Shown: positions 1-7,782 of the stretch, piece by piece
How positions within the stretch are numbered: position 1 is the first letter of the stretch
Layout of the letters: each line of letters opens with the position of its first letter
NCBI RefSeq assembly: GCF_017573465.1
Contig: NZ_JAGEPF010000014.1
Coordinates: 1-64,000, forward strand
DNA: 64,000 nucleotides
Direction of reading: 5' to 3'
From: Actinomadura violacea
GTDB lineage: Bacteria; Actinomycetota; Actinomycetes; Streptosporangiales; Streptosporangiaceae
Position numbers and translations under genes: made by a program
The notes under the pieces: generated by a model
Database searches by the model: none
The model's input: only the letters and a program-made list of their open reading frames with translations
What the model was told of the DNA's origin: nothing

Positions 1-128
1 CTGCGTCGGCCGTCCACTGCGTCGGCCGTCCACTGCGTCGGCCGTCCACTGCGTCGGCCGTCCACTGCGTCGGCCGTCCACTGCGTCGGCCGTCCACTGC
101 GTCGGCCGTCCACTGCGTCGGCCGTCCG
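1..128. repeat. Tandem minisatellite, eight copies of a 16-bp unit
   Basis: The unit CTGCGTCGGCCGTCCA is repeated head to tail eight times without a break. Copies 1-7 are identical and copy 8 has one A-to-G change at its last base. Degenerate relatives of the unit continue to about 180. Sixteen is not a multiple of three, so the array would read all three frames in any protein. No gene-like frame crosses it. The array starts at the window edge, so its true copy number is unknown. Confidence 0.95.
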
Positions 129-322
129 CTTCGGTCGTCCACCGCCTTCGCCGTTCAGCCCCTTCGCGGTCCAGCCTCTTCGCTCACCACCCGGCATCCC
201 ATCGCCGCGCCAGGCGGCCTGCTCTGACCAGCCGTGCTTTGAAGCCGGAGCTACCGGTCTGCGCCTTGCGTGATCACCTGGTTGCGCGTGCGGTGTGGTG
301 AGCGGCCGTGCCGGAAGCGGGA
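129..322. other. Non-coding stretch downstream of the VIT/vWA gene
   Basis: Together with the repeat array this makes 322 bases with no recognisable gene. After the decayed repeat units (to about 180) I see no clear terminator hairpin, promoter or RNA. The plus-strand open frames here lie opposite the VIT/vWA gene and show no family features. Confidence 0.5.
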
Positions 323-2779
323 TTACTGGCTGCGCTTCCAGAACGGACGGCGGGCCGGGGACTTGGCGGCTTCGCCGGTGAAGTCGCCGAGGACTCGCAG
401 TGTGCGAGACCAGAGTCCGCCGACCTGTTGCGCCTCGGTGCCGGGCGAGAGGCGGATCAGATCATCGCGGAGCGCCTCCAGTGCGCGGAGCGGTTCGGCG
501 CCGGGAGCGAAGAGCGGCCGCATGCGTTCGATGACCGACATCAGGACCGGGAGGACGTCCTGCCGCAGGCAGATGACGCGGCGGGCGTGGTCGTCCGGGG
601 TGCTCCGCATCGACTCGAGCCGCTCCGCCAGTTCCCGCTTGAGGACGCTGAGGTCGGGAGGGGGAGGCGGCGCGCCCGTTCCCAGGAAGTCGGGGACGTC
701 GAGGTCGTCCTCCGGAGCCATGTAGCCCCCAAGCCGGCTCCTTGCCGGGGATCCGCCTGCGGGTGCCGGCGGTTGCGTGGGCAGGGCCTGCGGAGGCGGC
801 GGGCCGGAAGGCGCGCTCGGAGTAGGCGGGGCGAAGGTCGAGGGGGGCGGACCGCTTGCGGGCTGGGCGGGAGGCGGTGCCATCAGCGGACTCGCCGCTC
901 CGTACGACGCTGCGGGGGCGGCCCAGCCGCTCGGCACCTCCACGGGTTGGACGACCTGGTGCGGCGCCGCCGAGTCGGTGACGACCCGGCTGTCCACGGC
1001 GACGAAGGCGGTGAAGCGGCACAGGACCCCGAACCGCAGTGAGGTCTCGACGATGTGTTGTTCGAGGTCCGGGGGCCCGCCAACGGTGTAGCGGTCCTCA
1101 AGGTCGCGCAGGTGCGCGCGCGCCCAGATCGCCGTGGCGGCGGGGTTATGGGCGATCGTGCCGGACGCATGCTGCCGCCAGGCGGCGCCGTCGGCCGCGG
1201 TGCCGTGGACGGTCACCGACCCGGTGGGCTCGCCGCGGAAACGGCCCGCGATCACAAGGGGCACACCTGGGAAGAGGGCGCCCAGGCGGGCGGGGGCCAC
1301 GGAGCCGGGGACGACCTCCAAGCCCTCGGCCTGCAAAGAGAGGTCGGTGGCGACGGGCGCACCGATGCGGTGGTGGATCTGGTCCATGGCCGCGTCGAGG
1401 CGGTCCTCGGACTCCACCAGCTCGCAGCGGCCCTGGCCGATCGCGGCCAGGCGGTTCAGGAAGCCGGCGTTCACGGCGCGGTCGATGCCGACGGTGTGGA
1501 CGCGGACGCCCCGCAGGCGCGGAGCCAGCTGAGCGAGGATCTGGTCCTCGTTGCCGACCTGCCCGTCGGTGATGAGGACCACCACGCGGTCGCGTTCGGA
1601 GCCGGCGAACAGGCGGCACGCCTCGTTGAGCGGGGTGAGCATCTCGGTGCCGCCGCGGGCGTCGAGTGCGGCCAGGTGCTCGACGGCGCGGAACCGGTTG
1701 CGGTCCGTGCCCGGGACCAGGCCGGAGCCGAGGTCGCGGGGGCGCTCGACGACGGTGTCGAACGACAGGACGGCGAACCGGTCCTCGTCGCGGAGCGTGT
1801 CGACGATCCGCGCGGCGGCCCGCCGCGCGGCGACCATCTTCCAGCCGTGCATGCTGCCCGAGCGGTCGAGGATCAGCACCACGTCGCGTGGGCGCGGCCG
1901 GGCGTCCCCGGAGGGCAGGACGGTGAGGCTGAAGGTGCCCTCGTCGCCGCTCTCGTCCGGAACCAGGGACAGCGCCGCGCTCTCCTGAGGGGCGAAGCCC
2001 AGCCGCAGGACGAAATCGCGGTCGAGGCGCTCGCCGGGACGGAGCCGGACCGTGGTGCGGCCCGCGTCGCTCTCCTCGGTCACCACGTGCAAGGCCGACC
2101 GGATCTCGGTGAGCGGCAGGCCGGACGGGTCGATGTCGGCACTGATCGCCAGGCGCACCGGGTTGGGGAACCCCGGCAGCAGCACGGGCGGGCTGATCCG
2201 GGACGCGTCCGGCACCGCGTCGGTGTCCTCGGCCGCTCCGCCGCCCGCGGCCTCATCGTCCAGCGGCGTTCCCGGGATGTAGCGGGGCGCCACGACCAGC
2301 GGGAAGCGGAACGTCGCCGTGGAGGACGACTCGTGCGGCAGCGGCTGGGTGAGCGCGAGGCTGATCGTCACGCGTTCCCCGGGAAGGATGTTGCCCACCT
2401 GCATGGTGAACACGTCCGGCCGGTCCTCTTCGGCGAGGGCGGCGCGCTGCCCGGCCGCTATGGCGGCGCTGTAGTCCTGGCGGGCCTGGCCTCGTTCCTT
2501 CAGCGTTCCTTCGACGACCCGGTCGTCCGCCTCCATCCGCATCGCGGTCACGGCGGCGCGGTCGGGCAGCGGGAAGATGTAGGTCGCCTCCAGCGGTACG
2601 TCGAACGGGTTGCGGAAACCCTGGACGACCTCGACCCCGGCGGCCAGTCCGGTGATCGATGCGCGCACGTCGACGGAGTCGAGCGGGAGGTTGCCCCGGT
2701 CGGTGGCCAGTGCGCCGAGCCCGCCCTCGGGGGCCGCGGGCTCGTCGGTCTCGGGCAGGGGCAGTATGCGGACGGTCAT
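323..2779 (-). CDS. VIT and von Willebrand factor A domain protein
   Basis: 818 aa. The N-terminal 30-170 region is a VIT domain, as in inter-alpha-trypsin inhibitor heavy chains, with the typical NPFDVPLEATYIFPLP segment. A vWA domain follows at about 298-470. Its metal-ion-dependent adhesion site is intact: DRSGS near residue 304, the Thr in RGGTEM, and the Asp in ITDGQ. Residues about 600-690 are Pro/Ala-rich and unstructured. The C-terminal 120 residues look helical and match no family I know. No signal peptide is visible, so the protein is probably cytosolic; the family is thought to act in metal-dependent protein binding. Its start overlaps the end of the MerR gene by 4 bp, so the two are probably cotranscribed and coupled. 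The domains are certain and the function is unknown. Confidence 0.9.
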   Translation of the reverse strand: MTVRILPLPETDEPAAPEGGLGALATDRGNLPLDSVDVRASITGLAAGVEVVQGFRNPFDVPLEATYIFPLPDRAAVTAMRMEADDRVVEGTLKERGQARQDYSAAIAAGQRAALAEEDRPDVFTMQVGNILPGERVTISLALTQPLPHESSSTATFRFPLVVAPRYIPGTPLDDEAAGGGAAEDTDAVPDASRISPPVLLPGFPNPVRLAISADIDPSGLPLTEIRSALHVVTEESDAGRTTVRLRPGERLDRDFVLRLGFAPQESAALSLVPDESGDEGTFSLTVLPSGDARPRPRDVVLILDRSGSMHGWKMVAARRAAARIVDTLRDEDRFAVLSFDTVVERPRDLGSGLVPGTDRNRFRAVEHLAALDARGGTEMLTPLNEACRLFAGSERDRVVVLITDGQVGNEDQILAQLAPRLRGVRVHTVGIDRAVNAGFLNRLAAIGQGRCELVESEDRLDAAMDQIHHRIGAPVATDLSLQAEGLEVVPGSVAPARLGALFPGVPLVIAGRFRGEPTGSVTVHGTAADGAAWRQHASGTIAHNPAATAIWARAHLRDLEDRYTVGGPPDLEQHIVETSLRFGVLCRFTAFVAVDSRVVTDSAAPHQVVQPVEVPSGWAAPAASYGAASPLMAPPPAQPASGPPPSTFAPPTPSAPSGPPPPQALPTQPPAPAGGSPARSRLGGYMAPEDDLDVPDFLGTGAPPPPPDLSVLKRELAERLESMRSTPDDHARRVICLRQDVLPVLMSVIERMRPLFAPGAEPLRALEALRDDLIRLSPGTEAQQVGGLWSRTLRVLGDFTGEAAKSPARRPFWKRSQ

Positions 2780-3567
2780 TGCGGCCTCCGGGGAGGGTCG
2801 GCGGGCGTGCGAACGGAGTCTGCGGGGGAGGCGATGAGCCCGCGTGCGGCCAGTTCGTCGAGCAGCGGCCGCGCGGCGGTCTCGATGGCCTGGAGGTCAT
2901 CGGCGCTGAGGGAGCCGGTCTCCAGAAGGAGGGTGAGGTCGGGGGCTAGACGGACGCCCTGTACGACGGGGAGCACGGGGCGGGGACGGTTCTCCACTAC
3001 GGCGGCGCGGCCGTAGGACACGTCGGGACGAGCGCTCCAGAAACGCTCTCTAGGTCGCGTTCCGTGGTCCTCGGGCTCTGTGCCGTCGGTGAGCGGCGCG
3101 GTTCCCGCTGACTTCGCGGGAGCGGCGGCGCCGTCCTGAGAGGCGGCCTCGGGGTTCCTCGGAGGCGCTTCTCCTGCCGGAGTACCCGAGGGCGGCAGGG
3201 CGGGTGCGGTCGTGGCCGGGTCCTGCATTGCGGCGTCCGGATCCGCCGCGCCCGGCGGGAGGGCCGCGATCCCTTCGAGGGTGGCGTCGGTCGCCGCTGC
3301 GAGTTCGAGCTGGATCTCGGCGATCGAGCGGCCGGCCGCCTGGCGGCGCTTGATCGCGACGAGCTGGAGGAGGTGGCGCGGGCCGTAGAGCGCGGTGCGG
3401 CCGCGCCGACCGGCGGGCGGGTCGACCAGCCCGATCGTGGTGTACCAGCGGATCAGCCGCTCATTGGGCAGGTCGCGCACCCGGCCGTTGACCTGCGCGG
3501 ATTCGCCGACGGCGAGAACCGCCGCAGCGCGCTCCGCCAGCTCGCCGATCGTCCAGGTGACGTCCAT
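2776..3567 (-). CDS. MerR-type transcriptional regulator
   Basis: 263 aa. Residues 5-90 form a MerR-like winged helix: a WTIGELAERA helix, then RLIRWYTTIGLVDPP, a typical MerR recognition/wing segment, and a LLQLVAIKRRQAAG helix. Residues 110-180 are a low-complexity Ala/Pro linker. The last about 70 residues form a small helical domain. No Cys cluster for metal sensing is present, so the ligand is unknown. The gene overlaps the downstream VIT/vWA gene by ATGA. A perfect 25-bp inverted repeat lies 11-35 bp upstream of the ATG and is the obvious candidate for autoregulation. MerR/VIT-vWA pairs occur in other actinobacteria as far as I recall, so the regulator probably controls its partner. Confidence 0.88.
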   Translation of the reverse strand: MDVTWTIGELAERAAAVLAVGESAQVNGRVRDLPNERLIRWYTTIGLVDPPAGRRGRTALYGPRHLLQLVAIKRRQAAGRSIAEIQLELAAATDATLEGIAALPPGAADPDAAMQDPATTAPALPPSGTPAGEAPPRNPEAASQDGAAAPAKSAGTAPLTDGTEPEDHGTRPRERFWSARPDVSYGRAAVVENRPRPVLPVVQGVRLAPDLTLLLETGSLSADDLQAIETAARPLLDELAARGLIASPADSVRTPADPPRRPQ

Positions 3568-3577
3568 GGCTCGATGA

Positions 3578-3602
3578 TGACACTGTCACGATGACAGTGT
3601 CA
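3578..3602. promoter_or_regulatory. Nested palindromic operator candidate upstream of the MerR gene
   Basis: TGACACTGTCA (3578-3588), a 3-bp spacer, and its exact reverse complement TGACAGTGTCA (3592-3602). Each arm is itself a 5-1-5 palindrome (TGACA-N-TGTCA), so the site could hold two dimers centred 14 bp apart. A further TGACAG half-site lies at 3613-3618. The position just upstream of the MerR start suggests autoregulation. This is inferred from sequence symmetry only. Confidence 0.65.
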
Positions 3603-3766
3603 AATCCGCAAGATGACAGCGGTGGTCGGCTTCGCCCGCCGGTCGGACGGGAGGGCAGGAGGTCGGACGAACCCCGCCAAAACCTCTAAATGCAACACTA
3701 AGGAAAAGCGGCCAAAAATGCGGAAGAATTGAGTTCGACTGTCGAGTTCGATCTCTTGGAATTGCC

Positions 3767-3796
3767 GGTAAAGCCCTGCGGGAGGCTTTACCTTTT
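3767..3796 (+). promoter_or_regulatory. Leader hairpin with T-tract before the ECF fusion gene
   Basis: GGTAAAGCC (3767-3775), an 8-nt loop, and the exact complement GGCTTTACC (3784-3792), followed by TTTT. The structure looks like an intrinsic terminator but lies 9 nt before an ATG rather than behind a gene. The only purine-rich ribosome-site candidate, GGGAGG (3780-3785), sits in the loop and stem and is 16 nt from the ATG, which is far. It could be an attenuator or translation-control hairpin. Confidence 0.55.
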
Positions 3797-3801
3797 CCGG
3801 T

Positions 3802-5607
3802 ATGAACGACCATCTCCTGGTCGAGGCGCTGCGCGTACGCGACGCCGGCGCCCCGGCCGACATGTACGCGGCCTACGCCGACAGGCTCTACGCCTACTGC
3901 TGGTTCCAGTTGCGGGAGCGGGACGCCGCACAGGTGGCGCTGCGGGACGCGTTCGTCGTGGCAGAGGCCCACATCGGCAAGCTGCGCGATCCCGACCGGT
4001 TCGGGCCATGGCTGTACGCCATCGCCCGGTTGGAGTGCGCTCGGCGGACGCCTGTGCGGGAGCGTCCGCCCGATCTGCCGGTCGCCAGCCACGATCAGGA
4101 GGACGTGGATCAAAGGATCACCGCATGGGAGGCCGTGGCCGCGCTTAGGGCCGTCTCCAGAGAGATCCTCGAGTTGCGCGTGCGGCACCAGATGTCCATT
4201 CCGGATCTGGCCGCCATTCTCGATGTCTCGGCCAAGGAGGCCGAGGTCGTTCTGGAGCGCGCGCACGCAGAACTCGAAGCGGCACTGACCGCGGAGATCC
4301 TCGCGCAGCAGGGGCCTTACGGGTGCGCGGAACGGGCCCGGCTTCTGCGGCAGCGGCACGGTGACCTCACCGCAGATCTGAGCGAGCAGCTCTTGGCGCA
4401 CGCGCAGGAGTGCGCCGTCTGCGGCGCCTTCCGGCCGCGAAGCGTATCGGCGGCCAAGGTGTACGGGCTGCTCCCGGACGCGGACCCGCCCGAGGAGTTG
4501 AAGGTCCGGGTGATGAGCTGCTTCATGGATTCCGAGCTCGTCGGCTACCGGCTCTTCGTCGCCACTCGCGTCACCGAGTTCACGTCGGCCGGCTTCCCTG
4601 TACAGCCGGGGCAGTCCGCGGGCCAGTTGAGGGCGCCCCGTCCCAGAGGACGGTTCTCGCCGCGAAGGCGGCCGAAGGGCGACCGCGGTCTGTTACCGCC
4701 GGACGGCTTGGCCGCACAGGCCGCCCGTGCCTTCGCCGTGCTCGTGCTAGTGGCGGTCCTGTTCGGAGGCGGCATCACCGCCGTGCGCGGCCTCTTCGGC
4801 CAGTCGGAAGACGCCGGGCGGGCGGGGACTCTAGCTGGACCGCGGCCCAGCGCGGTTCTCGGCCTTTCTCAGAGCCCGACACCGGGCGGCCATCCAACAA
4901 GGGGAGGCGGGGCAGGGACCGTCGATGTCGCACCCGTCTCGGCCACTTTTCCGTTGGGCTCGTTAGGCTCCTCCGCGCCGCCCACCGCCCTGTACCCGTC
5001 GCCTCCCGCGCCGCCGATACCTGGAGGTCCTCTTCCCAGCCCGATGAGCCCATCGGGCGCCCTCGTCGTTTCTCCGCTGTATCTCGACATGGCCGGAGGC
5101 TCGGACGGCACGGTGGAGCTACAGGCAGTGGGTGCGCCCGTGTCGTGGAGTGCCAAAGCCTGGGGTGCGCTCCGATTGGACAAGACCTCGGGGCGGCTAG
5201 AGGCCGGTCAGACCGCGACCGTTGCCGTGCACGCGTCCCGCCAATCGCGCGCGCGTGGCGAAGGCGGCATCACGTTCCAGCCCGGCGGGACGCAGGTGTG
5301 CGTGACATGGCGCGCCGACACTCCGCCCCCGCCAGGGGGCGGTTCAAGCCCCACTCCTACACCGACCGGGCCCGGCACCGGCGCACCGTCCACGCCGCCG
5401 GAGACGCAGCGGCCCGGTGACCCGCCCACATCGTCCGACCCGAACCCGCCTTCGTCGTCCGCGCCGCCGCACTCGGATTCGCCGACGCCGTCCGATCCGC
5501 CGTCCTCGGGTGGGGAACCGGATCCGCCGCCGTCCTCGACACCACCCGCCTCTTCGGCGGCCCCCGGCTCACCGTCCGCGTCGGACGGAAGTGCGACGCC
5601 CGCGTGA
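3802..5607 (+). CDS. ECF sigma factor fused to zinc-finger, membrane and BACON-like domains
   Basis: 601 aa. Residues about 15-85 resemble sigma region 2, with YADRLYAYCWF and FGPWLYAIARLE. Residues about 115-160 resemble sigma region 4, with the helix-turn-helix MSIPDLAAILDVS. Residues 200-207 carry H-x3-C-x2-C, the zinc-binding pattern of anti-sigma (ZAS) domains. One membrane helix follows at about 308-330. A Ser/Pro linker then leads to a beta-rich BACON-like segment (about 425-500, ending in VCVTWRA) and a long Pro/Ser/Thr tail to the stop. Known membrane-tethered ECF groups in actinobacteria have this overall plan. The sigma and anti-sigma parts in one chain suggest self-inhibition released by a signal outside the cell, which is inference. 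The start is the only good ATG, but its ribosome site is weak. Confidence 0.85.
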   Translation: MNDHLLVEALRVRDAGAPADMYAAYADRLYAYCWFQLRERDAAQVALRDAFVVAEAHIGKLRDPDRFGPWLYAIARLECARRTPVRERPPDLPVASHDQEDVDQRITAWEAVAALRAVSREILELRVRHQMSIPDLAAILDVSAKEAEVVLERAHAELEAALTAEILAQQGPYGCAERARLLRQRHGDLTADLSEQLLAHAQECAVCGAFRPRSVSAAKVYGLLPDADPPEELKVRVMSCFMDSELVGYRLFVATRVTEFTSAGFPVQPGQSAGQLRAPRPRGRFSPRRRPKGDRGLLPPDGLAAQAARAFAVLVLVAVLFGGGITAVRGLFGQSEDAGRAGTLAGPRPSAVLGLSQSPTPGGHPTRGGGAGTVDVAPVSATFPLGSLGSSAPPTALYPSPPAPPIPGGPLPSPMSPSGALVVSPLYLDMAGGSDGTVELQAVGAPVSWSAKAWGALRLDKTSGRLEAGQTATVAVHASRQSRARGEGGITFQPGGTQVCVTWRADTPPPPGGGSSPTPTPTGPGTGAPSTPPETQRPGDPPTSSDPNPPSSSAPPHSDSPTPSDPPSSGGEPDPPPSSTPPASSAAPGSPSASDGSATPA

Positions 5608-5648
5608 CGGACGTTCCGATTGTTGCCCGTCTCAACTACGCTTCGTAG

Positions 5649-5659
5649 GTGATCATTTG
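5649..5659 (+). promoter_or_regulatory. GTGATCANTTG motif upstream of NlpC/P60 gene
   Basis: GTGATCATTTG, preceded by CTACGCTTCGTAG at 5636-5648. Both parts recur before the second chaplin at about 29648-29674, and the GTGATCANTTG part recurs before the first chaplin. It lies 36-46 bp upstream of the hydrolase ATG, a plausible promoter or operator position. The binding protein is unknown. Confidence 0.5.
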
Positions 5660-5694
5660 CGCTAAGTAAAACACGCCAGGGGGAGGACGTGTTC

Positions 5695-6978
5695 ATGGGA
5701 CCGAGCGCAGCAGAGCCTCGTCGTCGTGGACCGGCCTCCTCCGCGCGGAACGCGACCCTCCGGTTGATGGTGTTCTCCGCCGGAATGGCGGTCGGCATGA
5801 GCTGGCTTGTCCCGCCTGTGTCGGCCCGTACGGCGCCGCGTGCGGCGGGCAAGCCGGTGCCGAGCGCGCACGATGTCGAGAAGAGCCGGCAGCTGGCGAG
5901 GGACCGCGCCGCGGACGTCGGACGGACGAAGGCGGAACTCGCCCAGGCGGATGGGGAGCTGGACGGCCTGAACACCGCGGCCGAGGCTGCGGTGGAACGG
6001 TACAACGGAGAGCGGCTCAAGCTGGAACGTTCCCAGCAGGCCTACCTCGACACCCAGCAGCGACTGACCGAGGCGGCCCGCCGCGTGGGTCAGGCCCAGG
6101 ACGAGCTGGCGTCGTTCGCCGCGCGCGTGTACCAGGACAACACCGGCTATGACCGGGTCTCCTCGGCGATCTCCGGCAGGGGCGGCCCGCAAGGCTTTAT
6201 GGACCGGGCTGGGATGGTCGAGGTGCTGGCCGAGCAGCGCACCACGATGGTCCGCCGGGTCAAGGCGGCCAGGACCGTCGCGGACGTGTTCCGGCGGCAG
6301 GCGCAGGCCGCGCTTCAGGACCAGACCGCGGCGACCAAGAACGCCGAAGCGGCCAAGGGCCAAGCGCAGGCGGCGGTGGCGAAGCAGCAGGCGTCCATCA
6401 AGAGCATCGCGGACCGGAAACGCGTGCTGGAGAAGCGGCTGGGCCAGGCCCAAGCGCGCGCGGACCGGCTCGCACGTGAACGGGAGCGTGCCCTCGAAGC
6501 GCGCGCTGCCCGCAAGGTCCGTGCCGGCCTGGAGCATGCCGGTGCCGGCGTGGACACCGCCAATGTCGTCAGGCGCGGCGCGACCGTGGCGCAGGCGGCG
6601 CTCGACTGGCTCGGCACCCCGTACTCCTGGGGCGGAGGCACCTTCGGCGGGCCCAGTCTGGGAGTCGACCAAGGAGCGGGCACGCTCGGCTTCGACTGCT
6701 CCGGGCTGACCATGTACGCGTGGGGCAAGGTGGGCGTCCGGCTCGACCACTGGACGGGCACGCAGTGGACGTCGGGCCCGCACGTCCCCCTCGACAGGCT
6801 CCGCCCCGGCGACCTGGTGTTCTTCGCCACCGACACCTCGAACCCGGACACCATCCACCACGTGGGCGTGTACATCGGCGGCGGCAGGATGGTGGAGGCG
6901 CCCTACACGGGTGCGCGCGTTCGCATCTCCAGCATCCACCGCACCGGGCTGATCGGGGCGACCCGTCCTGCGGGCTGA
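5695..6978 (+). CDS. Secreted NlpC/P60 peptidoglycan endopeptidase, coiled-coil type
   Basis: 427 aa. A long signal peptide or signal anchor spans roughly residues 20-46 and ends near VSA. Residues about 60-270 are Ala/Arg/Gln/Glu-rich coiled coil, the autoinhibitory layout of RipA-like and Corynebacterium hydrolases. The catalytic NlpC/P60 domain fills the last 140 residues, with Cys in FDCSGLTMYAW near residue 335 and His in HHVGVYIGGG near 389. These enzymes cut the D-gamma-Glu-to-diaminopimelate bond in wall stem peptides during growth and separation. I chose ATG 5695, which has GGGAGG 8 nt upstream. GTG 5689 is in frame but only 2 nt from that site. It stands alone, convergent with ppa. 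Confidence 0.93.
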   Translation: MGPSAAEPRRRGPASSARNATLRLMVFSAGMAVGMSWLVPPVSARTAPRAAGKPVPSAHDVEKSRQLARDRAADVGRTKAELAQADGELDGLNTAAEAAVERYNGERLKLERSQQAYLDTQQRLTEAARRVGQAQDELASFAARVYQDNTGYDRVSSAISGRGGPQGFMDRAGMVEVLAEQRTTMVRRVKAARTVADVFRRQAQAALQDQTAATKNAEAAKGQAQAAVAKQQASIKSIADRKRVLEKRLGQAQARADRLARERERALEARAARKVRAGLEHAGAGVDTANVVRRGATVAQAALDWLGTPYSWGGGTFGGPSLGVDQGAGTLGFDCSGLTMYAWGKVGVRLDHWTGTQWTSGPHVPLDRLRPGDLVFFATDTSNPDTIHHVGVYIGGGRMVEAPYTGARVRISSIHRTGLIGATRPAG

Positions 6979-7037
6979 GCGCAGCGCCGCAGAGCACGCA
7001 CAGGCGACCGGGCATGGCCCGCACCGAAGCGAGCACA

Positions 7038-7079
7038 GCTCGTGCGGAAGTGAGAACCGCTCGTGCGGAAGCGAGAACC
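7038..7079. repeat. Two direct 21-bp repeats in the NlpC/P60-ppa gap
   Basis: GCTCGTGCGGAAGYGAGAACC occurs twice in tandem (7038-7058, 7059-7079) with one difference. A decayed third relative lies just upstream at about 7020-7037. The second copy runs into the terminator stem. The repeat is non-coding. Confidence 0.8.
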
Positions 7080-7110
7080 CTTCCGCACGGTCTCCCGTAC
7101 GGAAGGGTTC
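7075..7110. terminator. Bidirectional terminator between NlpC/P60 and ppa
   Basis: GAACCCTTCCG (7075-7085) pairs with CGGAAGGGTTC (7100-7110). After one C/A mismatch, ACGG pairs with CCGT around a TCTC loop. The stem is about 15 bp and lies between two convergent genes. Confidence 0.85.
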
Positions 7111-7207
7111 TGCGCAAGCCCTGACGCGTATACGGCGGGGAGCGGATCTACGCCGTTGCGCGACTTCCGGCCCCGGCCCACAGCGGGCCGGCAGCGCCGG
7201 ACATGGA

Positions 7208-7699
7208 TCAGTGGCCGCTCTGGTCGACCGCGCGCTTGCGGGAACGCTCGATCTCGGCCTCGGCCTCGACGCGCCCCACCCAGCTGGCGCCCTCGACGGA
7301 CTTGCCGGGCTCCAGGTCCTTGTAGACCTCGAAGAAGTGCTGGATCTCCAGCCGGTCGAACTCGGGGACGTGGTGGATGTCGCGCAGGTGCTCCATGCGC
7401 GGGTCCGTCGCCGGGACGCACAGGACCTTGTCGTCACCACCGGCCTCGTCGGTCATCCGGAACATCCCCACCGCGCGGCAGCGGATCAGGCACCCTGGGA
7501 ACGTCGGCTCCTGGAGCAGCACGAGGGCGTCCAGAGGGTCCCCGTCCTCGCCCAGCGTGTCCTCGACGAACCCGTAGTCGGCCGGGTACTGCGTCGAGGT
7601 GAAGAGCATGCGGTCGAGCCGGATGCGGCCGGTCTCGTGGTCTACCTCGTACTTGTTCCGCTGGCCCTTCGGGATCTCAATGGTGACGTCGAAATCCAA
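7208..7699 (-). CDS. ppa: Inorganic pyrophosphatase, family I
   Basis: 163 aa, the usual length for actinobacterial family I enzymes. It hydrolyses pyrophosphate to two phosphates with Mg2+, pulling biosynthetic reactions forward in the cytosol. Diagnostic segments are EIPKGQRNKYEVD at the N-terminus, YPADYGFVEDT, and the metal-binding acidic run DGDPLDALVLL. I chose the TTG at 7699: GGAGG lies 6 nt upstream and DFDVTIEIPKG follows at once, as in homologues. The frame stays open upstream for over 200 codons, but that part lies opposite the carboxypeptidase gene and is not coding. Confidence 0.96.
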   Translation of the reverse strand: MDFDVTIEIPKGQRNKYEVDHETGRIRLDRMLFTSTQYPADYGFVEDTLGEDGDPLDALVLLQEPTFPGCLIRCRAVGMFRMTDEAGGDDKVLCVPATDPRMEHLRDIHHVPEFDRLEIQHFFEVYKDLEPGKSVEGASWVGRVEAEAEIERSRKRAVDQSGH

Positions 7700-7782
7700 G
7701 ATGTCCTCCGCTCCCTGCGCGGTCGCAGTGAATAGTCTTTCGGGGTCTGCGCGGGCGAGGCCGACCCCACGGGGGTGGGTTC

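Noticed and set aside
1..128. Short-spaced tandem array that might be taken for CRISPR
   Set aside because: Copies abut with no spacers, and no cas genes are near.
1055..3016. 653-codon plus-strand frame
   Set aside because: It lies opposite the VIT/vWA and MerR genes, shows no domain, and is the usual GC-rich antisense artefact.
3578..3602. HspR (HAIR) or other known stress operator
   Set aside because: The sequence TGACA-N-TGTCA does not match the CTTGAGT-N7-ACTCAAG site.
5608..5694. c-di-AMP riboswitch before the first NlpC/P60 gene
   Set aside because: The gap is only about 87 bp and lacks the ydaO core strings.
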